The notes: generated by a model not told the origin, from the letters alone. A stretch of DNA of 48,383 nucleotides from Paenibacillus ehimensis NBRC 15659 (GCF_004000785.1 NZ_BILX01000048.1:1-48383), one strand, 5' to 3'. Shown: positions 18,050 to 27,246, counted from the first letter of the stretch. Program-made: numbers and translations.

Positions 18050-18174
18050 CAATCAAATCAAGAAAGAATAAAATTTTTCATGAATATGCCACGGTTTTTC
18101 TCCCAAATTACAAGGTTTTATGTTACCATAGAAACGATACAAAAATGTATGAAATGTAAACGAGGTGCTACAAG

Positions 18175-18597
18175 TTGAAGATTTCCACCAAAGGCCGCTA
18201 CGGACTCACGATCATGATGGAGCTCGCGACGAAGTTCGGAGAAGGCCCCACCTCACTGAAAAGCATCGCAGAAAAGCATCAGCTTTCCGAGCATTACTTG
18301 GAGCAATTGGTTGCTCCGCTGCGTAACGCAGGTCTTGTAAAAAGCATTCGCGGGGCATATGGCGGATATATTTTGTCCAAATCGCCCGAAGATATTTCCT
18401 CCGGCGACGTGATTCGGGTTCTGGAAGGTCCGATCAGCCCGGTCGACTTCACCGAGGAAGACGATCCGGCCAAACGCCAGCTCTGGATTCGGATCCGCGA
18501 CGGAATCGCGCAGGTGCTTGATTCAACGACGCTGCAGGATTTGATTTCTTACAAAGACGAAGGAAATCAGAATGACAGCTACATGTTTTACATTTAG
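18175..18597 (+). CDS. cymR: Rrf2-family regulator CymR
   Basis: A 140-residue winged-helix repressor of the Rrf2 family. CymR represses cysteine and sulfur uptake genes in Bacillales, acting with O-acetylserine thiol-lyase CysK. The N-terminus MKISTKGRYGLTIMMELA and the segment SIRGAYGGYILSK (wing) are typical. The protein contains no cysteine, so it lacks the three Fe-S ligands of IscR; this supports CymR rather than IscR. The start is TTG at 18175, 7 nt after GAGGTG. iscS follows downstream, as in B. subtilis (cymR-yrvO). A weak inverted repeat ATACA-N4-TGTAT (18137-18150) lies in its leader. Confidence 0.9.
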   Translation: MKISTKGRYGLTIMMELATKFGEGPTSLKSIAEKHQLSEHYLEQLVAPLRNAGLVKSIRGAYGGYILSKSPEDISSGDVIRVLEGPISPVDFTEEDDPAKRQLWIRIRDGIAQVLDSTTLQDLISYKDEGNQNDSYMFYI

Positions 18598-18635
18598 ACC
18601 GCTTTGAAATCCTCCTGACAGATGTGGTGAAAGCT

Positions 18636-19787
18636 TTGGAGCTCATTTATTTAGATCACGCCGCCACAACGCCCGTACTTCCCGAAGTCGTGGAAGCGAT
18701 GCTTCCCTATTGGACCGGGGCGTACGGGAACCCCTCAAGCACGCATCAAGCCGGTCGGGAAGCCAGAATGGCGCTTAGCGCCGCCCGGGACCGGATCTCC
18801 GCTTTTGTCGGCTGCGCGCCGTCCGAGCTCGTGTTTACAGGGAGCGGAACGGAAAGCGACAATATGGCGCTGTTCGGTGCGGCTGAGGCGTACCGGGAAC
18901 GCGGCCGGCATATCATAACGACACAGATCGAACATCATGCCGTTCTTCATGCTTGCGAGCGATTGGAACAGCTTGGATACGAAGTGACTTATGTACCTGT
19001 GGACCGATTCGGCCAAGTTTCGCCGAACGATGTGGAAGCGGCCATTCGGCCGGATACGATCCTGATCAGCGTCATGTACGGCAATAACGAAGTCGGTACG
19101 CTCCAGCCGGTCGAAGCGATCGGACGCCTTGCCAGGGAGCGCGGCATTTGTTTTCATGTCGACGCCGTTCAAGCGTTGGCTCACGTGCCTATCAATCTTC
19201 GTGAGCTGCCGGTAGATTTGATGAGTTTTTCCGCGCATAAACTGAACGGTCCCAAAGGGGTCGGCGCGTTATATATAGCCAAAAACATTCGCGTCATACC
19301 GCTGCTCTACGGCGGCGCTCAAGAACGGAAACGCCGTCCGGCGACGGAGAATACGGCAGGCATCGCAGGTTTTGCAAAAGCCGTAGAAATTTTTGACCGG
19401 AATAGGTATGAAGTGCAACAAAAGATGGAAAAACTACGTCAAGAAATGGTCACCGAATTGGAACGGCGTCTGGCCCCCGGGCAGTTTGTCGTCAACGGTC
19501 ATCCGACAGAGACGCTTCCGCACATTTTGAATGTCAGCTTTCCCGGTGTTTCCACCGAGACGATGCTGATGAATCTTGATCTTGCGGGAGTGATGGCTTC
19601 CAGCGGCTCGGCTTGTACGTCCGGCTCCTTGGAAATCTCTCATGTGCTTAAGGCGATGAGGCTGCCGGATGAGGTGACGCAATCGGCCATCCGATTCAGC
19701 TTCGGACCGGGCAACGACTCCGGGCAAATGGCTGCCGCTGCAACGGCCGTTGAAACCATTATCAGCCGATTACGTACTAAAGGATAG
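18636..19787 (+). CDS. iscS: cysteine desulfurase (NifS/IscS family)
   Basis: A PLP-dependent enzyme of 383 residues that takes sulfur from cysteine as a persulfide, here most likely for MnmA-dependent tRNA thiolation as with B. subtilis YrvO. The N-terminus is IYLDHAATTP. The PLP lysine lies in SFSAHKLNGPKGVGALYI. The catalytic cysteine loop is GSACTSGS, and AIRFSFGPGND ends the family core. TTG at 18636 gives a typical N-terminus and has GGTGA 5 nt upstream. GTG codons at 18624 and 18627 are in frame but lack a ribosome site. It lies 38 nt after cymR and is probably co-transcribed. Confidence 0.93.
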   Translation: MELIYLDHAATTPVLPEVVEAMLPYWTGAYGNPSSTHQAGREARMALSAARDRISAFVGCAPSELVFTGSGTESDNMALFGAAEAYRERGRHIITTQIEHHAVLHACERLEQLGYEVTYVPVDRFGQVSPNDVEAAIRPDTILISVMYGNNEVGTLQPVEAIGRLARERGICFHVDAVQALAHVPINLRELPVDLMSFSAHKLNGPKGVGALYIAKNIRVIPLLYGGAQERKRRPATENTAGIAGFAKAVEIFDRNRYEVQQKMEKLRQEMVTELERRLAPGQFVVNGHPTETLPHILNVSFPGVSTETMLMNLDLAGVMASSGSACTSGSLEISHVLKAMRLPDEVTQSAIRFSFGPGNDSGQMAAAATAVETIISRLRTKG

Positions 19788-19822
19788 GCAAATTCCGATT
19801 TGCCGGCTGGGAGAGAAGCTCG

Positions 19823-20344
19823 TTGAGAAAAGCGCGCGATGTTATCGGATTGCCGGTCATTTGCGTAGAGACAGGGAAACAAGTGGGCAGCGCCAAAGAC
19901 CTGTTGCTGAACGACAGATGGGAGGTCGAATCGGTGCTGCTCGAAGCGGGGCATTGGTTTTCCGAAGCCACGTGTATTGAGAGAAAAGACGTGATAGCGA
20001 TGGGCGACGACGCTGTTACGATTGCCGCAGAACAAGCCGTCCGCCCGCTGAATCCAAGCTCCGCTTGCAGGGCGCTGCTGTTTGGTGAGCGCAAGCTGAA
20101 AGGACTCCCGGTCATTACCGTCAATGGGCAGCAGCTCGGAGTGATCGAGGACGTTTATTTGGATGCGGATGGGGGCATAAAGGTAATAGGTTACGAATTG
20201 ACCGAAGGTTTCATCTCGGATCTAACGGAAGGGCGCAGATGGCTGCCGATGCCGGATGCGGTCAAGGTCGGCGACGACGCCTTAATTGTTCCCGTTCACG
20301 CCAGCGAAGCGCTTCAAGAAATCTTCGGACCAAAAGAAGAATAG
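19823..20344 (+). CDS. yrrD: PRC-barrel domain protein (YrrD-like)
   Basis: A 173-residue protein with two PRC-barrel-like repeats: RKARDVIGLPVICVETGKQV with GSAKDLLL at the N-terminus, and LKGLPVITVNGQQLGVIEDV with YLDADG from about residue 91. PRC barrels are found in ribosome maturation factor RimM and in photosynthetic reaction centre H subunits; the role of YrrD is not established. The B. subtilis locus has yrrD in the same neighbourhood. The start is TTG at 19823 with GAGAGAAG upstream, 35 nt after iscS, so it may be part of the same transcript. No signal peptide or membrane segment is visible. Confidence 0.82.
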   Translation: MRKARDVIGLPVICVETGKQVGSAKDLLLNDRWEVESVLLEAGHWFSEATCIERKDVIAMGDDAVTIAAEQAVRPLNPSSACRALLFGERKLKGLPVITVNGQQLGVIEDVYLDADGGIKVIGYELTEGFISDLTEGRRWLPMPDAVKVGDDALIVPVHASEALQEIFGPKEE

Positions 20345-20354
20345 GGTGATACCG

Positions 20355-20552
20355 ATGTTACGTTGTCCAAATTGCAATTCCAAGGATATTGGAAAGATCG
20401 GCTCCCATCAGTTTTACTGTTGGGGCTGTTTTATCGAACTGACTGTGAACGGGGAAAAAATGTCCGTATTCCAAGTGGAGGAAGACGGCACGCTTAGCTC
20501 GCTCGACGATTTGTTTTTTGAAGAAGAAATGCCCGAGCTTCATGCCAACTGA
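20355..20552 (+). CDS. small zinc-ribbon protein
   Basis: A 65-residue protein with two CxxC pairs: CPNC at residues 4-7 and CWGC at about 23-26. This is the layout of a zinc ribbon. The second half is acidic (SSLDDLFFEEEMPELHAN) and carries no further recognised motif. It begins 10 nt after yrrD with GGGTGAT as the ribosome site, so it is co-translated. Similar miniproteins occur in Paenibacillus at this place as far as I recall, but no function is known. A nucleic-acid or ribosome-binding role would be a guess. Confidence 0.75.
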   Translation: MLRCPNCNSKDIGKIGSHQFYCWGCFIELTVNGEKMSVFQVEEDGTLSSLDDLFFEEEMPELHAN

Positions 20553-20555
20553 CGG

Positions 20556-20656
20556 ATGCTCCGGAGACCCGACCGGGAGTTCCGGCTCAAGCATCATCGT
20601 ATATCTTGCACCGCTTTCCTGAACGCTACAGGCGTCTCGGGACAAGCGGTTTTTTT
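20556..20656 (+). terminator. two consecutive hairpins ending the cymR-zinc ribbon transcript
   Basis: The first hairpin closes with GATGCT (20556-20561) / AGCATC (20590-20595) and has an inner CCGGA/TCCGG stem. The second is a strong terminator: ACCGCTT-TCCTGA-ACGC pairs with GCGT-C-TCGGGA-C-AAGCGGT (20610-20650), followed by seven T. Confidence 0.8.
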
Positions 20657-20745
20657 ATGCGCTGGGTTAAGAGCCCCGACTTGTACATATACTGTAAAAA
20701 GGCAAACTTTTCGATATAAGTCAGGTCGAGGTAAAGGGGGGCGCT

Positions 20746-21816
20746 ATGGACCGGTTCCCAAAACAACGGCTGCTCGTCGGGATGATTTATACGCTGCTCG
20801 GTTTGATCATTCTGTACATGCTTCTGCAGCTCCGTCCGATGCTTGCGGGTTTGTATGATTTTTTGAAAAAAATTTTGACGCCCTTCGTGATCGCGCTGAT
20901 CATTTCTTATGTGCTGAATCCGGTGGTGACGCTGCTCGGCGCCCGAAAAGTGCCGCGGACGATGGCCGTGCTGCTCATTTATGCCGTTTTCATTACTTCG
21001 GCGACGGTCGTGCTGATGAACCTCATTCCGATGTTCGTGCGGCAGCTCGCGGAATTGAACGATAAGATGCCCGACGTGGCGTTTAAAGCGCAAAGCGTGG
21101 TGAACGGCTTAAACGGACTCAACTTTCTCCCGGATAGCGTACGGACGGGCATACAGCAGTCGCTTTCCAAGCTGGAGAACGGCATCTCGCTCGCGATCGC
21201 GGACTACATTAACGGCATCGGCAGCACCATCAATACGGTTTTTCTTCTTTTCATCATTCCGTTTGTCGCGTTCTATATCCTGAAAGATTTTCAATTGATC
21301 GAAAAAACGACGCTGGCGATCGTGCCGAAAACGCACCGCAAAGAAATCGTGTCCATGCTGATGGATATCGATATGGCGCTCGGCAACTATATCCGCGGCC
21401 AGTTTATCGTATGCATGATCATCGGGCTGCTCGCCTATATCGGGTATTGGCTGATCGGCATGCCTTACGCGCTGCTGCTGGCCAGCGTCGTTGCGGTGTT
21501 TAACATTATCCCGTACCTCGGTCCGTTCCTCGGGGCGGCGCCGGCGTTGATCGTGGCGTCCACGATATCCTGGAAGATGGTGCTGTTCGTCGCTCTCATC
21601 AATACGACATGCCAAATCTTGGAGGGCAACGTCATCTCGCCTCAAGTGGTCGGCCGTTCGCTCAAGATGCATCCGCTTGTCATCATTTTCGCGCTGTTGG
21701 TGGGCGGGGAGCTTGCGGGGGCAGTGGGCCTCATCCTGGCGGTTCCGTTTTTTGCGGTGATGAAGGTCATTCTGCAGCATGTATTTATGTATTACATTCA
21801 TCGGAGGACGACGTGA
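20746..21816 (+). CDS. yrrI: AI-2E family transporter/permease (YrrI-like)
   Basis: A 356-residue membrane protein of the AI-2E transporter superfamily (TqsA/YdiK/YrrI). Members include an AI-2 exporter, a Na+/H+ antiporter and many proteins of unknown substrate. About eight membrane segments are present, including LVGMIYTLLGLIILYMLLQL near the N-terminus. Family motifs LTPFVIALIISYVLNPVV and FNIIPYLGPFLGAAPALIVA are clear. The last part, LAGAVGLILAVPFFAVMKVI, is also characteristic. The start is ATG with AAAGGGGGG 5 nt upstream. yrrI lies between yrrD and alaS in B. subtilis as well, but there it is not followed by an ArsB-type gene. Confidence 0.9.
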   Translation: MDRFPKQRLLVGMIYTLLGLIILYMLLQLRPMLAGLYDFLKKILTPFVIALIISYVLNPVVTLLGARKVPRTMAVLLIYAVFITSATVVLMNLIPMFVRQLAELNDKMPDVAFKAQSVVNGLNGLNFLPDSVRTGIQQSLSKLENGISLAIADYINGIGSTINTVFLLFIIPFVAFYILKDFQLIEKTTLAIVPKTHRKEIVSMLMDIDMALGNYIRGQFIVCMIIGLLAYIGYWLIGMPYALLLASVVAVFNIIPYLGPFLGAAPALIVASTISWKMVLFVALINTTCQILEGNVISPQVVGRSLKMHPLVIIFALLVGGELAGAVGLILAVPFFAVMKVILQHVFMYYIHRRTT

Positions 21817-21845
21817 GTATTTTTTAAAAAAAATTTTGTATCGGG

Positions 21846-21874
21846 CGAAACCAAGCGACCACTTGTGCGTATAT
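21846..21874 (+). promoter_or_regulatory. sigma-W-like (ECF) promoter upstream of the ArsB/SLC13 gene
   Basis: CGAAAC (21846-21851), 16 bp, then CGTATATA (from 21868) matches the Bacillus sigma-W consensus TGAAAC-N16-CGTA except at the first base. It lies on the coding strand in the gap before the transporter gene. Confidence 0.4.
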
Positions 21875-21972
21875 ATAGGTTGGCAATGGCGGGGGGCGTG
21901 TCTTCGATTCCGGCCTTTGACCGGATGCCTGCTGTATTGCTCAAGAAAAAGTATATAAACGCGTTGATTTTC

Positions 21973-22011
21973 GGAGGAGCCTGTCACCAAGGGCTTCTTT
22001 TTGCTTTTTTT
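21973..22011 (+). terminator. terminator-like hairpin inside the transporter leader
   Basis: The segment 21973-21981 (core GGAGCC) pairs with 21992-22000 (core GGCTTC) around a 10-nt loop, including G-U pairs. T-rich sequence follows (TTTTTGCTTTTTTT). It may end a short transcript from the upstream ECF-like promoter or act as an attenuator. The rest of 21817-22078 holds no gene I can support. Confidence 0.5.
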
Positions 22012-22078
22012 AGGTCAATGCGGTAGAGCGTCACAGGCTGTCGGCACCAATAATTTGCATCGGAGAGAGGGTTTTGTT

Positions 22079-23359
22079 ATGGATCAACAAGCACTTATCG
22101 CTATCGGATTGTTTGTGGTAGCGTATGGTTTCATCGTCTCGGAAAAAATTCACCGGACGATCATCGCCATGATCGGCGGCATTCTGATGGTCGTTCTGGG
22201 CGTCGTAAGTCAAGAAACGGCGCTGCATCATATCGACTTCAATACGCTCGGCCTGCTTGTCGGCATGATGATTATCGTCGGCATTACCGCGGAAACGGGA
22301 CTGTTCAAATATATTGCGGTCTGGTCGGCCAAAAAGGCGGGCGGGCACCCGGTCCGCATCTTGATCGTGCTTTCGCTGGTAACGGCAATCGGCTCGGCGT
22401 TTCTCGACAACGTGACGACCGTGCTGCTGATGGTGCCGGTAACCTTCAGTATCACGCGGCAGCTGCGGGTGAATCCGGTTCCGTTTCTGATGTCGCAAAT
22501 TCTCGCTTGCAATATCGGCGGCACGGCGACGCTGATCGGCGATCCGCCGAACATCATGATCGGCAGCGCGGTGAAAGAGCTGACTTTTATGGCGTTCATC
22601 AACAACTTGGCGCCGATTGCGGCCATTGTCCTCGCGGTCACCATTCCGTTCTTCGTTCTGTTTTACCGCAAAAAGATTCGCACGACAGAAGAGCTGCGGC
22701 TAGGATTGATGAACATGAACGAAAAAGCGGAAATCCGTGATCCTGTGCTGTTAAAAAAATGCCTTGCGGTGCTTGGGCTGACCTTAATCGGCTTCTTCGT
22801 TCACCAGATCGTCCATTTGGAATCGGCGACCGTAGCGCTCGCCGGCGCGTTCCTGCTTCTGCTGTTGACCGGCGAGCATTTTCTGGAAGAGGCGTTTCAG
22901 CGGGTCGAGTGGACGACGATCTTCTTCTTCATCGGCTTGTTCGTATTGGTCTCGGGCTTGATCGAAACCGGGGTCATCGCCGCCTTGGCGGACTACGCGG
23001 TCGGAGTCACGGGAGGCGATGTGACGAAATCGGCCGTTCTGATCCTCTGGCTTAGCGGAATCGCTTCGGCCTTCCTGGATAACATTCCGTTCGTGGCCAC
23101 GATGATTCCGATGATTCAGGAAATGGGCACTATGGGAGTCAGCAATCTGGAGCCGCTTTGGTGGAGTCTGGCGCTCGGTGCGTGTCTCGGGGGGAACGGC
23201 TCGCTGATCGGTGCAAGCGCCAATCTGATCGTAGCCGGTATGGCGGCTCGGGAGGGCCATCCGATTTCGTTTATGAAATTTTTCTTCATCGCCTTTCCGC
23301 TCATGCTGCTGTCAATAGCTGTTGCAAACGTATATATATATGTGAGATATTTGATGTAA
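22079..23359 (+). CDS. ArsB/NhaD/SLC13-superfamily anion or Na+/H+ transporter
   Basis: A 426-residue membrane transporter of the ion-transporter superfamily that includes ArsB, NhaD and CitMHS. It shows about eleven hydrophobic segments and an internal two-fold repeat. In the first half, FLDNVTTVLLMVPVT is followed by GGTATLIGDPPNIMIGSA. In the second half, FLDNIPFVATMIPM is followed by GGNGSLIGASANLIVAGMA. These paired hairpin motifs form the substrate site in the superfamily. The substrate cannot be told; annotation as arsenite permease would be unsafe because no arsR or arsC is nearby. The ATG at 22079 lies 8 nt after GGAGAGAGGG. Confidence 0.88.
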   Translation: MDQQALIAIGLFVVAYGFIVSEKIHRTIIAMIGGILMVVLGVVSQETALHHIDFNTLGLLVGMMIIVGITAETGLFKYIAVWSAKKAGGHPVRILIVLSLVTAIGSAFLDNVTTVLLMVPVTFSITRQLRVNPVPFLMSQILACNIGGTATLIGDPPNIMIGSAVKELTFMAFINNLAPIAAIVLAVTIPFFVLFYRKKIRTTEELRLGLMNMNEKAEIRDPVLLKKCLAVLGLTLIGFFVHQIVHLESATVALAGAFLLLLLTGEHFLEEAFQRVEWTTIFFFIGLFVLVSGLIETGVIAALADYAVGVTGGDVTKSAVLILWLSGIASAFLDNIPFVATMIPMIQEMGTMGVSNLEPLWWSLALGACLGGNGSLIGASANLIVAGMAAREGHPISFMKFFFIAFPLMLLSIAVANVYIYVRYLM

Positions 23360-23391
23360 CAGCAGTCGTTCAACCGAAGGAGGCTTCACCT

Positions 23392-23676
23392 ATGCTGCAT
23401 TATGAATACGACCGTGAGCTTCTGACCATCGAAGAGCAATCGAACGGACAAGATGTCGAGTTCCGGATGAAGCTCCATCGCCCCGACGCCGATGTCGAGA
23501 AGGCCGTCAAGCGGATTCGCGATTATTTCGACGACAACGATGTGATCACGGACGTCTTATTTTACGCCCATGAAGATGCCGAATATCAATGGATTGTCCG
23601 CCACGATTACTACGAGGAATTCGTGATCAGCCTGTTCAAGCACCGGCTTGTCCGGCGCATGGCTTGGGAGCAGTAG
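23392..23676 (+). CDS. small acidic protein of unknown function
   Basis: I do not recognise this 94-residue protein. AAGGAGG lies 7 nt before the ATG and the codon pattern is coding. The sequence begins LHYEYDRELLTIEEQ and contains an amphipathic helix (ADVEKAVKRIRDYFDDND). It ends with the aromatic and basic stretch IVRHDYYEEFVISLFKHRLV. It has no cysteine, signal peptide or membrane segment. The alternation of strand-like and helix-like parts suggests a compact alpha/beta fold. It is co-directional with the transporter gene (32-nt gap) and ends 8 nt before the alaS promoter. Confidence 0.72.
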   Translation: MLHYEYDRELLTIEEQSNGQDVEFRMKLHRPDADVEKAVKRIRDYFDDNDVITDVLFYAHEDAEYQWIVRHDYYEEFVISLFKHRLVRRMAWEQ

Positions 23677-23684
23677 ACGGTCTG

Positions 23685-23713
23685 TTGACAGTCCGCTGCC
23701 CGAAAGCTATAAT
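23685..23713 (+). promoter_or_regulatory. consensus sigma-A promoter of the alaS T-box transcript
   Basis: TTGACA (23685-23690), 17 bp, TATAAT (23708-23713): both hexamers match the consensus perfectly. Transcription should start near 23720. Confidence 0.92.
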
Positions 23714-23719
23714 TTGGGT

Positions 23720-24027
23720 GAATAGTGCTTATTTTTAGGCACATGAAAGCGTTGATGAAATTTAAGTACGTCATAGTCCATTAGCCAGAGAGAAGGTTTT
23801 GGAGGCGTCGCGCGGCAAGCTTGCTTGCAGTCTCACACCTCCAGCTGAGAAAACCTTTCTAATGAAGGATGACCGAACGCTCATTTCGGAGCGCGGATTC
23901 AAAAAGTCCGCCGGGCGGGCCCGTTATCGTCCGGACAGAGGAGATTGTGAAGGCGCATCCATGCTGCCGCACAATAACCAGGGTGGTACCGCGAGCAAAT
24001 CGTCCCTGTTTCAGGGGCGTTTTTTTG
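23720..24027 (+). promoter_or_regulatory. T-box leader upstream of alaS, specific for tRNA-Ala
   Basis: Stem I contains AAGTA (23764-23768) and AGAGAGAAGG with the kink-turn. Its 3' side carries the specifier loop GAAC followed by GCT, an alanine codon (23879-23881). The T-box AGGGTGGTACCGCG is at 23980-23993, and its UGGU bulge fits the A73 discriminator of tRNA-Ala. The terminator has arms CGTCCCTG (24001-24008) and CAGGGGCG (24012-24019) with a T-run to 24027. Uncharged tRNA-Ala should therefore allow read-through into alaS. Confidence 0.95.
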
Positions 24028-24053
24028 TATTAAAATGAAGTGTCGGGAGGAAA

Positions 24054-26684
24054 ATGAACCCAATGAAAGCAAGTGAAATTCGCGCAAAATGGTTGAAGTT
24101 TTTTGAAAGCAAAGGCCATACGATCGAACCCAGCGCTCCGCTCGTGCCGCATAACGATCCGTCGCTGCTGTGGATCAACGCCGGCATGGCGCCGCTGAAG
24201 CCGTATTTCGACGGCCGCGTCGTCCCGGAAAATCCGCGGATCGCGAACTCGCAGAAATGCATCCGTACGAACGATATTGAGAACGTCGGCAAAACGCGCC
24301 GTCACCATACGTTCTTCGAGATGCTCGGCAATTTCTCCATCGGCGATTATTTCAAGGAGGAAGCGATCACGTGGGCCTGGGAGTTTCTGACGAGCCCCGA
24401 GTGGATCGGCTTCGATCCGAACCGCTTGTCCGTCACGGTATATCCCGAGGATACCGAAGCGTTCGAGCTGTGGAACAAAAAGATCGGGCTGCCGGAGGAG
24501 CGCATCTACAAGCTGCAGGACAATTTCTGGGATATCGGCGAAGGTCCTTGCGGCCCGTGTACGGAAATTTTCTACGACCGCGGCGACAAGTATGGCGATC
24601 TCAGCGATCCCGAGTGCTGGCCGGGCGGAGAGAACGAGCGCTTCCTTGAAGTATGGAACCTTGTCTTCTCGCAGTTTAATCATAACAAGGACGGCAGCTA
24701 TACGCCGCTTCCGAACAAGAACATCGATACCGGCGCCGGCCTGGAGCGCTTCGCTTCCATTCTGCAGGATGTCGATTCGAACTTCGACACCGATCTGTTC
24801 CAGCCGATGATTCAGAAAACGGCCGAGCTTGCCGGCGTGACTTACAAGCAAAACGAAGAGTTCGACGTGGCGCTGAAAGTGATCGCCGACCATATCCGTA
24901 CGGTCGCATTCTCCGTCGGCGACGGCGTGCTTCCGTCCAATGAGGGCCGCGGCTATGTCATCCGTCGTTTGCTCCGCCGCGCGGTACGGTACGGCAAGGT
25001 GCTCGGCATGGACAAGCCGTTCCTGTATACGCTGACTCCGATTGTCGGCGAGGTGATGGGCGTCTACTATCCGGAAGTGGTCGCAAAACGCGAATTCATC
25101 GAGAAGATCATCCGAATCGAGGAGGAGCGCTTCCATGAGACGCTGTCCGACGGCCTTGCGATTTTGGCCGAAATGGTCGACAAAGCCCGCCAGGAAGGCA
25201 ACTCGGTCATCAGCGGCCCGGATGCGTTCAAGCTGTATGATACGTACGGCTTCCCGTTCGATCTGACGGAGGATTTCGCTGCCGAGAAAGGAATGACGGT
25301 CGACCGCGCCGGCTTCGATCAAGCGATGCAGGAGCAGCGCGACCGTGCACGCGAGGCCCGCAAGGAGACCGACAGCATGAAGGTGCAGGGCGGTCCGCTG
25401 GCCGATTTCACGGTTAAAAGCGAGTTTGTTGGATATACTGATTTGGTAACTGCTGCTAAAGTGATCGCGATCGTGCACGAGGACCAGTTCGTCGATCTGG
25501 TCGGAACGGGCGAAACGTGTCAGGTGATTTTGGATCAAACCCCGTTCTATGCCGAAAGCGGCGGCCAAGTCAGCGACCATGGAACTATGACCGCTGGCGA
25601 TACGGTGCTCAAGGTCGAGGACGTGGGCAAGGCGCCGCACGGACAGCACGTGCACACCGTTGTCGTGGAAGCGGGCGTGCTGCGCAAGGGTGATACCGTT
25701 CAGGCAACGGTAACGCAGGATGTGCGCGAAGATATCATCAAAAATCATACGGCTACCCACCTGCTGCACAAAGCGCTCAAGGAAGTGCTCGGCGAGCACG
25801 TGAACCAGGCCGGATCGCTTGTTGCGCCGGAGCGCCTGCGCTTCGACTTCTCGCACTTCGGAAGCATTTCGGCCGAAGAGCTGCAGGATATCGAGCAGCG
25901 GGTCAACGAGCAAATTTGGAAAAGCATTGAAGTCGAAATTTCGCTCAAACCGATTGCCGAAGCCAAGGCCATGGGGGCGATGGCGCTCTTCGGCGAAAAA
26001 TACGGCGACATCGTCCGCATCGTGCAGGTCGGCGGTTACAGCCTGGAGCTGTGCGGCGGCTGCCACGTGCGGAACACGAGCCAGATCGGCTTGTTCAAAA
26101 TCGTCAGCGAGTCCGGAATCGGCTCCGGCGTGCGCCGGATCGAAGCGACGACGGGACGGAACGCCTACCAATATTTGGACGGGCAGCTGCAGCTGCTGCG
26201 CGATGCCGCAAGCCTGCTGAAATCGAACATCGGCGACGTGCCGAAACGAATTGACGGCTTGTTTGCGCAGCTTAAGGAAGTGTCGCGCGAGAACGAATCG
26301 CTCAAAGCGAAGCTCAGCGGCATTGAGGCAGGTTCGCTCACCGATCAGGCGAAAACGGTGGACGGCGTAACCGTGCTTGCCGCTCAGGTGAGCGCAGGCG
26401 ATATGGAGACGCTGCGCAATATTGTCGATCAGATGAAAACGAAGCTTGGCTCGGCTGTGATCGTACTCGGAGCGGCTGCGGAGGACAAGGTCAATCTGGT
26501 TGCGGCCGTTACACCGGATCTGGTGTCGAAGGGCTATCACGCCGGCAAGCTGATCAAGGAAGTCGCTTCGCGCTGCGGCGGCAGCGGCGGCGGTCGTCCG
26601 GATATGGCGCAGGCCGGCGGCAAGGACGCTTCCAAGCTGCAGGAAGCGCTGCAAAGCGTGGAGCAGCTCGTCGCGGCAAAATAA
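24054..26684 (+). CDS. alaS: alanyl-tRNA synthetase
   Basis: An 876-residue class II synthetase that charges tRNA-Ala and hydrolyses mischarged Ser/Gly. The N-terminal catalytic core begins [19 protein letters not shown] and has [15 protein letters not shown] and [19 protein letters not shown]. The editing domain carries the zinc ligands HTATHLLH and CGGCHV. The C-Ala/DHHA1 domain ends with [26 protein letters not shown] (24045-24050) is 3 nt before ATG 24054 and 12 nt before ATG 24063. The latter gives the usual family N-terminus and may be the real start. It is controlled by the T-box leader directly upstream, and ireB follows. Confidence 0.97.
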   Translation: MNPMKASEIRAKWLKFFESKGHTIEPSAPLVPHNDPSLLWINAGMAPLKPYFDGRVVPENPRIANSQKCIRTNDIENVGKTRRHHTFFEMLGNFSIGDYFKEEAITWAWEFLTSPEWIGFDPNRLSVTVYPEDTEAFELWNKKIGLPEERIYKLQDNFWDIGEGPCGPCTEIFYDRGDKYGDLSDPECWPGGENERFLEVWNLVFSQFNHNKDGSYTPLPNKNIDTGAGLERFASILQDVDSNFDTDLFQPMIQKTAELAGVTYKQNEEFDVALKVIADHIRTVAFSVGDGVLPSNEGRGYVIRRLLRRAVRYGKVLGMDKPFLYTLTPIVGEVMGVYYPEVVAKREFIEKIIRIEEERFHETLSDGLAILAEMVDKARQEGNSVISGPDAFKLYDTYGFPFDLTEDFAAEKGMTVDRAGFDQAMQEQRDRAREARKETDSMKVQGGPLADFTVKSEFVGYTDLVTAAKVIAIVHEDQFVDLVGTGETCQVILDQTPFYAESGGQVSDHGTMTAGDTVLKVEDVGKAPHGQHVHTVVVEAGVLRKGDTVQATVTQDVREDIIKNHTATHLLHKALKEVLGEHVNQAGSLVAPERLRFDFSHFGSISAEELQDIEQRVNEQIWKSIEVEISLKPIAEAKAMGAMALFGEKYGDIVRIVQVGGYSLELCGGCHVRNTSQIGLFKIVSESGIGSGVRRIEATTGRNAYQYLDGQLQLLRDAASLLKSNIGDVPKRIDGLFAQLKEVSRENESLKAKLSGIEAGSLTDQAKTVDGVTVLAAQVSAGDMETLRNIVDQMKTKLGSAVIVLGAAAEDKVNLVAAVTPDLVSKGYHAGKLIKEVASRCGGSGGGRPDMAQAGGKDASKLQEALQSVEQLVAAK

Positions 26685-26761
26685 TAATTTTGCCGTCAAC
26701 AGGAATTTTTAGGATCATGGCGAATATGTGAGTATTGATTAATGCAGGGGGGTGCCTCTAA

Positions 26762-27025
26762 ATGAGTTCGATGGATAAAACGATGAAGTTCAACGTAAAA
26801 GCGGAAGAGATCGAGACCTCGCCCAAAGAAGTCATTCTAGCGGTGTACGACGCGCTGCAGGAGAAGGGGTACAATCCGATTAACCAAATCGTAGGCTATT
26901 TGCTCTCGGGGGACCCGGCTTACATTCCGCGTCACAACAATGCGCGCAGCATCATCCGCAAGCGGGAGCGGGACGAATTGATCGAAGAACTGGTTCGTTC
27001 CTACCTGCAGCACTATAAATCCTAA
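26762..27025 (+). CDS. ireB: IreB family regulatory phosphoprotein (YrzL)
   Basis: An 87-residue member of the IreB family (DUF965). In Enterococcus, IreB is phosphorylated by the Ser/Thr kinase IreK and affects cephalosporin resistance. The family core [15 protein letters not shown] at the N-terminus holds the candidate phospho-acceptor Thr, and [20 protein letters not shown] and [14 protein letters not shown] are nearly invariant. Length is typical. alaS-ireB-ruvX is the standard order in Bacillota. A G-rich ribosome site (GGGGGGTG) precedes the ATG. A TATAAA at 27014-27019 inside its 3' end may be the -10 of a promoter for the RNA element downstream. Confidence 0.93.
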   Translation: MSSMDKTMKFNVKAEEIETSPKEVILAVYDALQEKGYNPINQIVGYLLSGDPAYIPRHNNARSIIRKRERDELIEELVRSYLQHYKS

Positions 27026-27246
27026 AAGTCCGGTGAATGCTGCGGTGGGGGCGGAATCGTTCTGGAGAAGCGTTTGTGGTCGCCTTTGTCTCCGGATTCT
27101 AACCTCTCAAAAGGTTATCTGATCCAAAAATCCGGAGCCGGGGTCCCCGCAAAGTAGTCGATTTTACTTCTTGGATTGGACTTCACTTTGTGGGGGAGAG
27201 CAGCGACCGGAAGAATGATCCGCTCTCGCAGCGGCCTATTTTTCAA
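27026..27246 (+). ncRNA. structured RNA candidate (three-way junction with terminator) upstream of ruvX
   Basis: No protein-coding gene is visible in this stretch, but it contains nested complementarity. Closing stem P1: 27039-27044 plus 27048-27055 pair with 27219-27232 (14 bp, two G-U). P2: GGTCGC 27078-27083 with GCGACC 27203-27208. Two arms lie inside: P3, CTCCGGATT 27090-27098 with AATCCGGAG 27129-27137 plus an inner AACCT/AGGTT; P4, CCCCGCAAAGT 27145-27155 with ACTTTGTGGGG 27185-27195. A terminator-like hairpin, CCGCT 27220-27224 / AGCGG 27230-27234 followed by CCTATTTTTC, uses the same bases as the 3' strand of P1. A possible -10 (TATAAA 27014-27019) precedes it. It could be a free ncRNA (6S-like in size and rod plan) or a riboswitch/attenuator for ruvX. 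I match it to no known class. Confidence 0.55.

Noticed and set aside
22028..22041. ACAGGCT pairing with AGCCTGT upstream (21979-21985) as an antiterminator in the transporter leader
   Set aside because: The downstream strand is transcribed only after the terminator, so it cannot prevent termination at that hairpin.
22079..23359. Annotation of the SLC13/ArsB-type protein as an arsenite pump
   Set aside because: The fold motifs are shared by transporters of many substrates, and no arsR, arsA or arsC gene is nearby.
24030..26699. A reading frame of nearly 890 codons antisense to alaS, and similar long antisense frames opposite the FAD oxidoreductase, hemZ, aspS, yrrO and others
   Set aside because: They mirror strongly biased codon use of the real genes. 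The predicted proteins are Arg/His/Leu-rich and have no recognisable domain.
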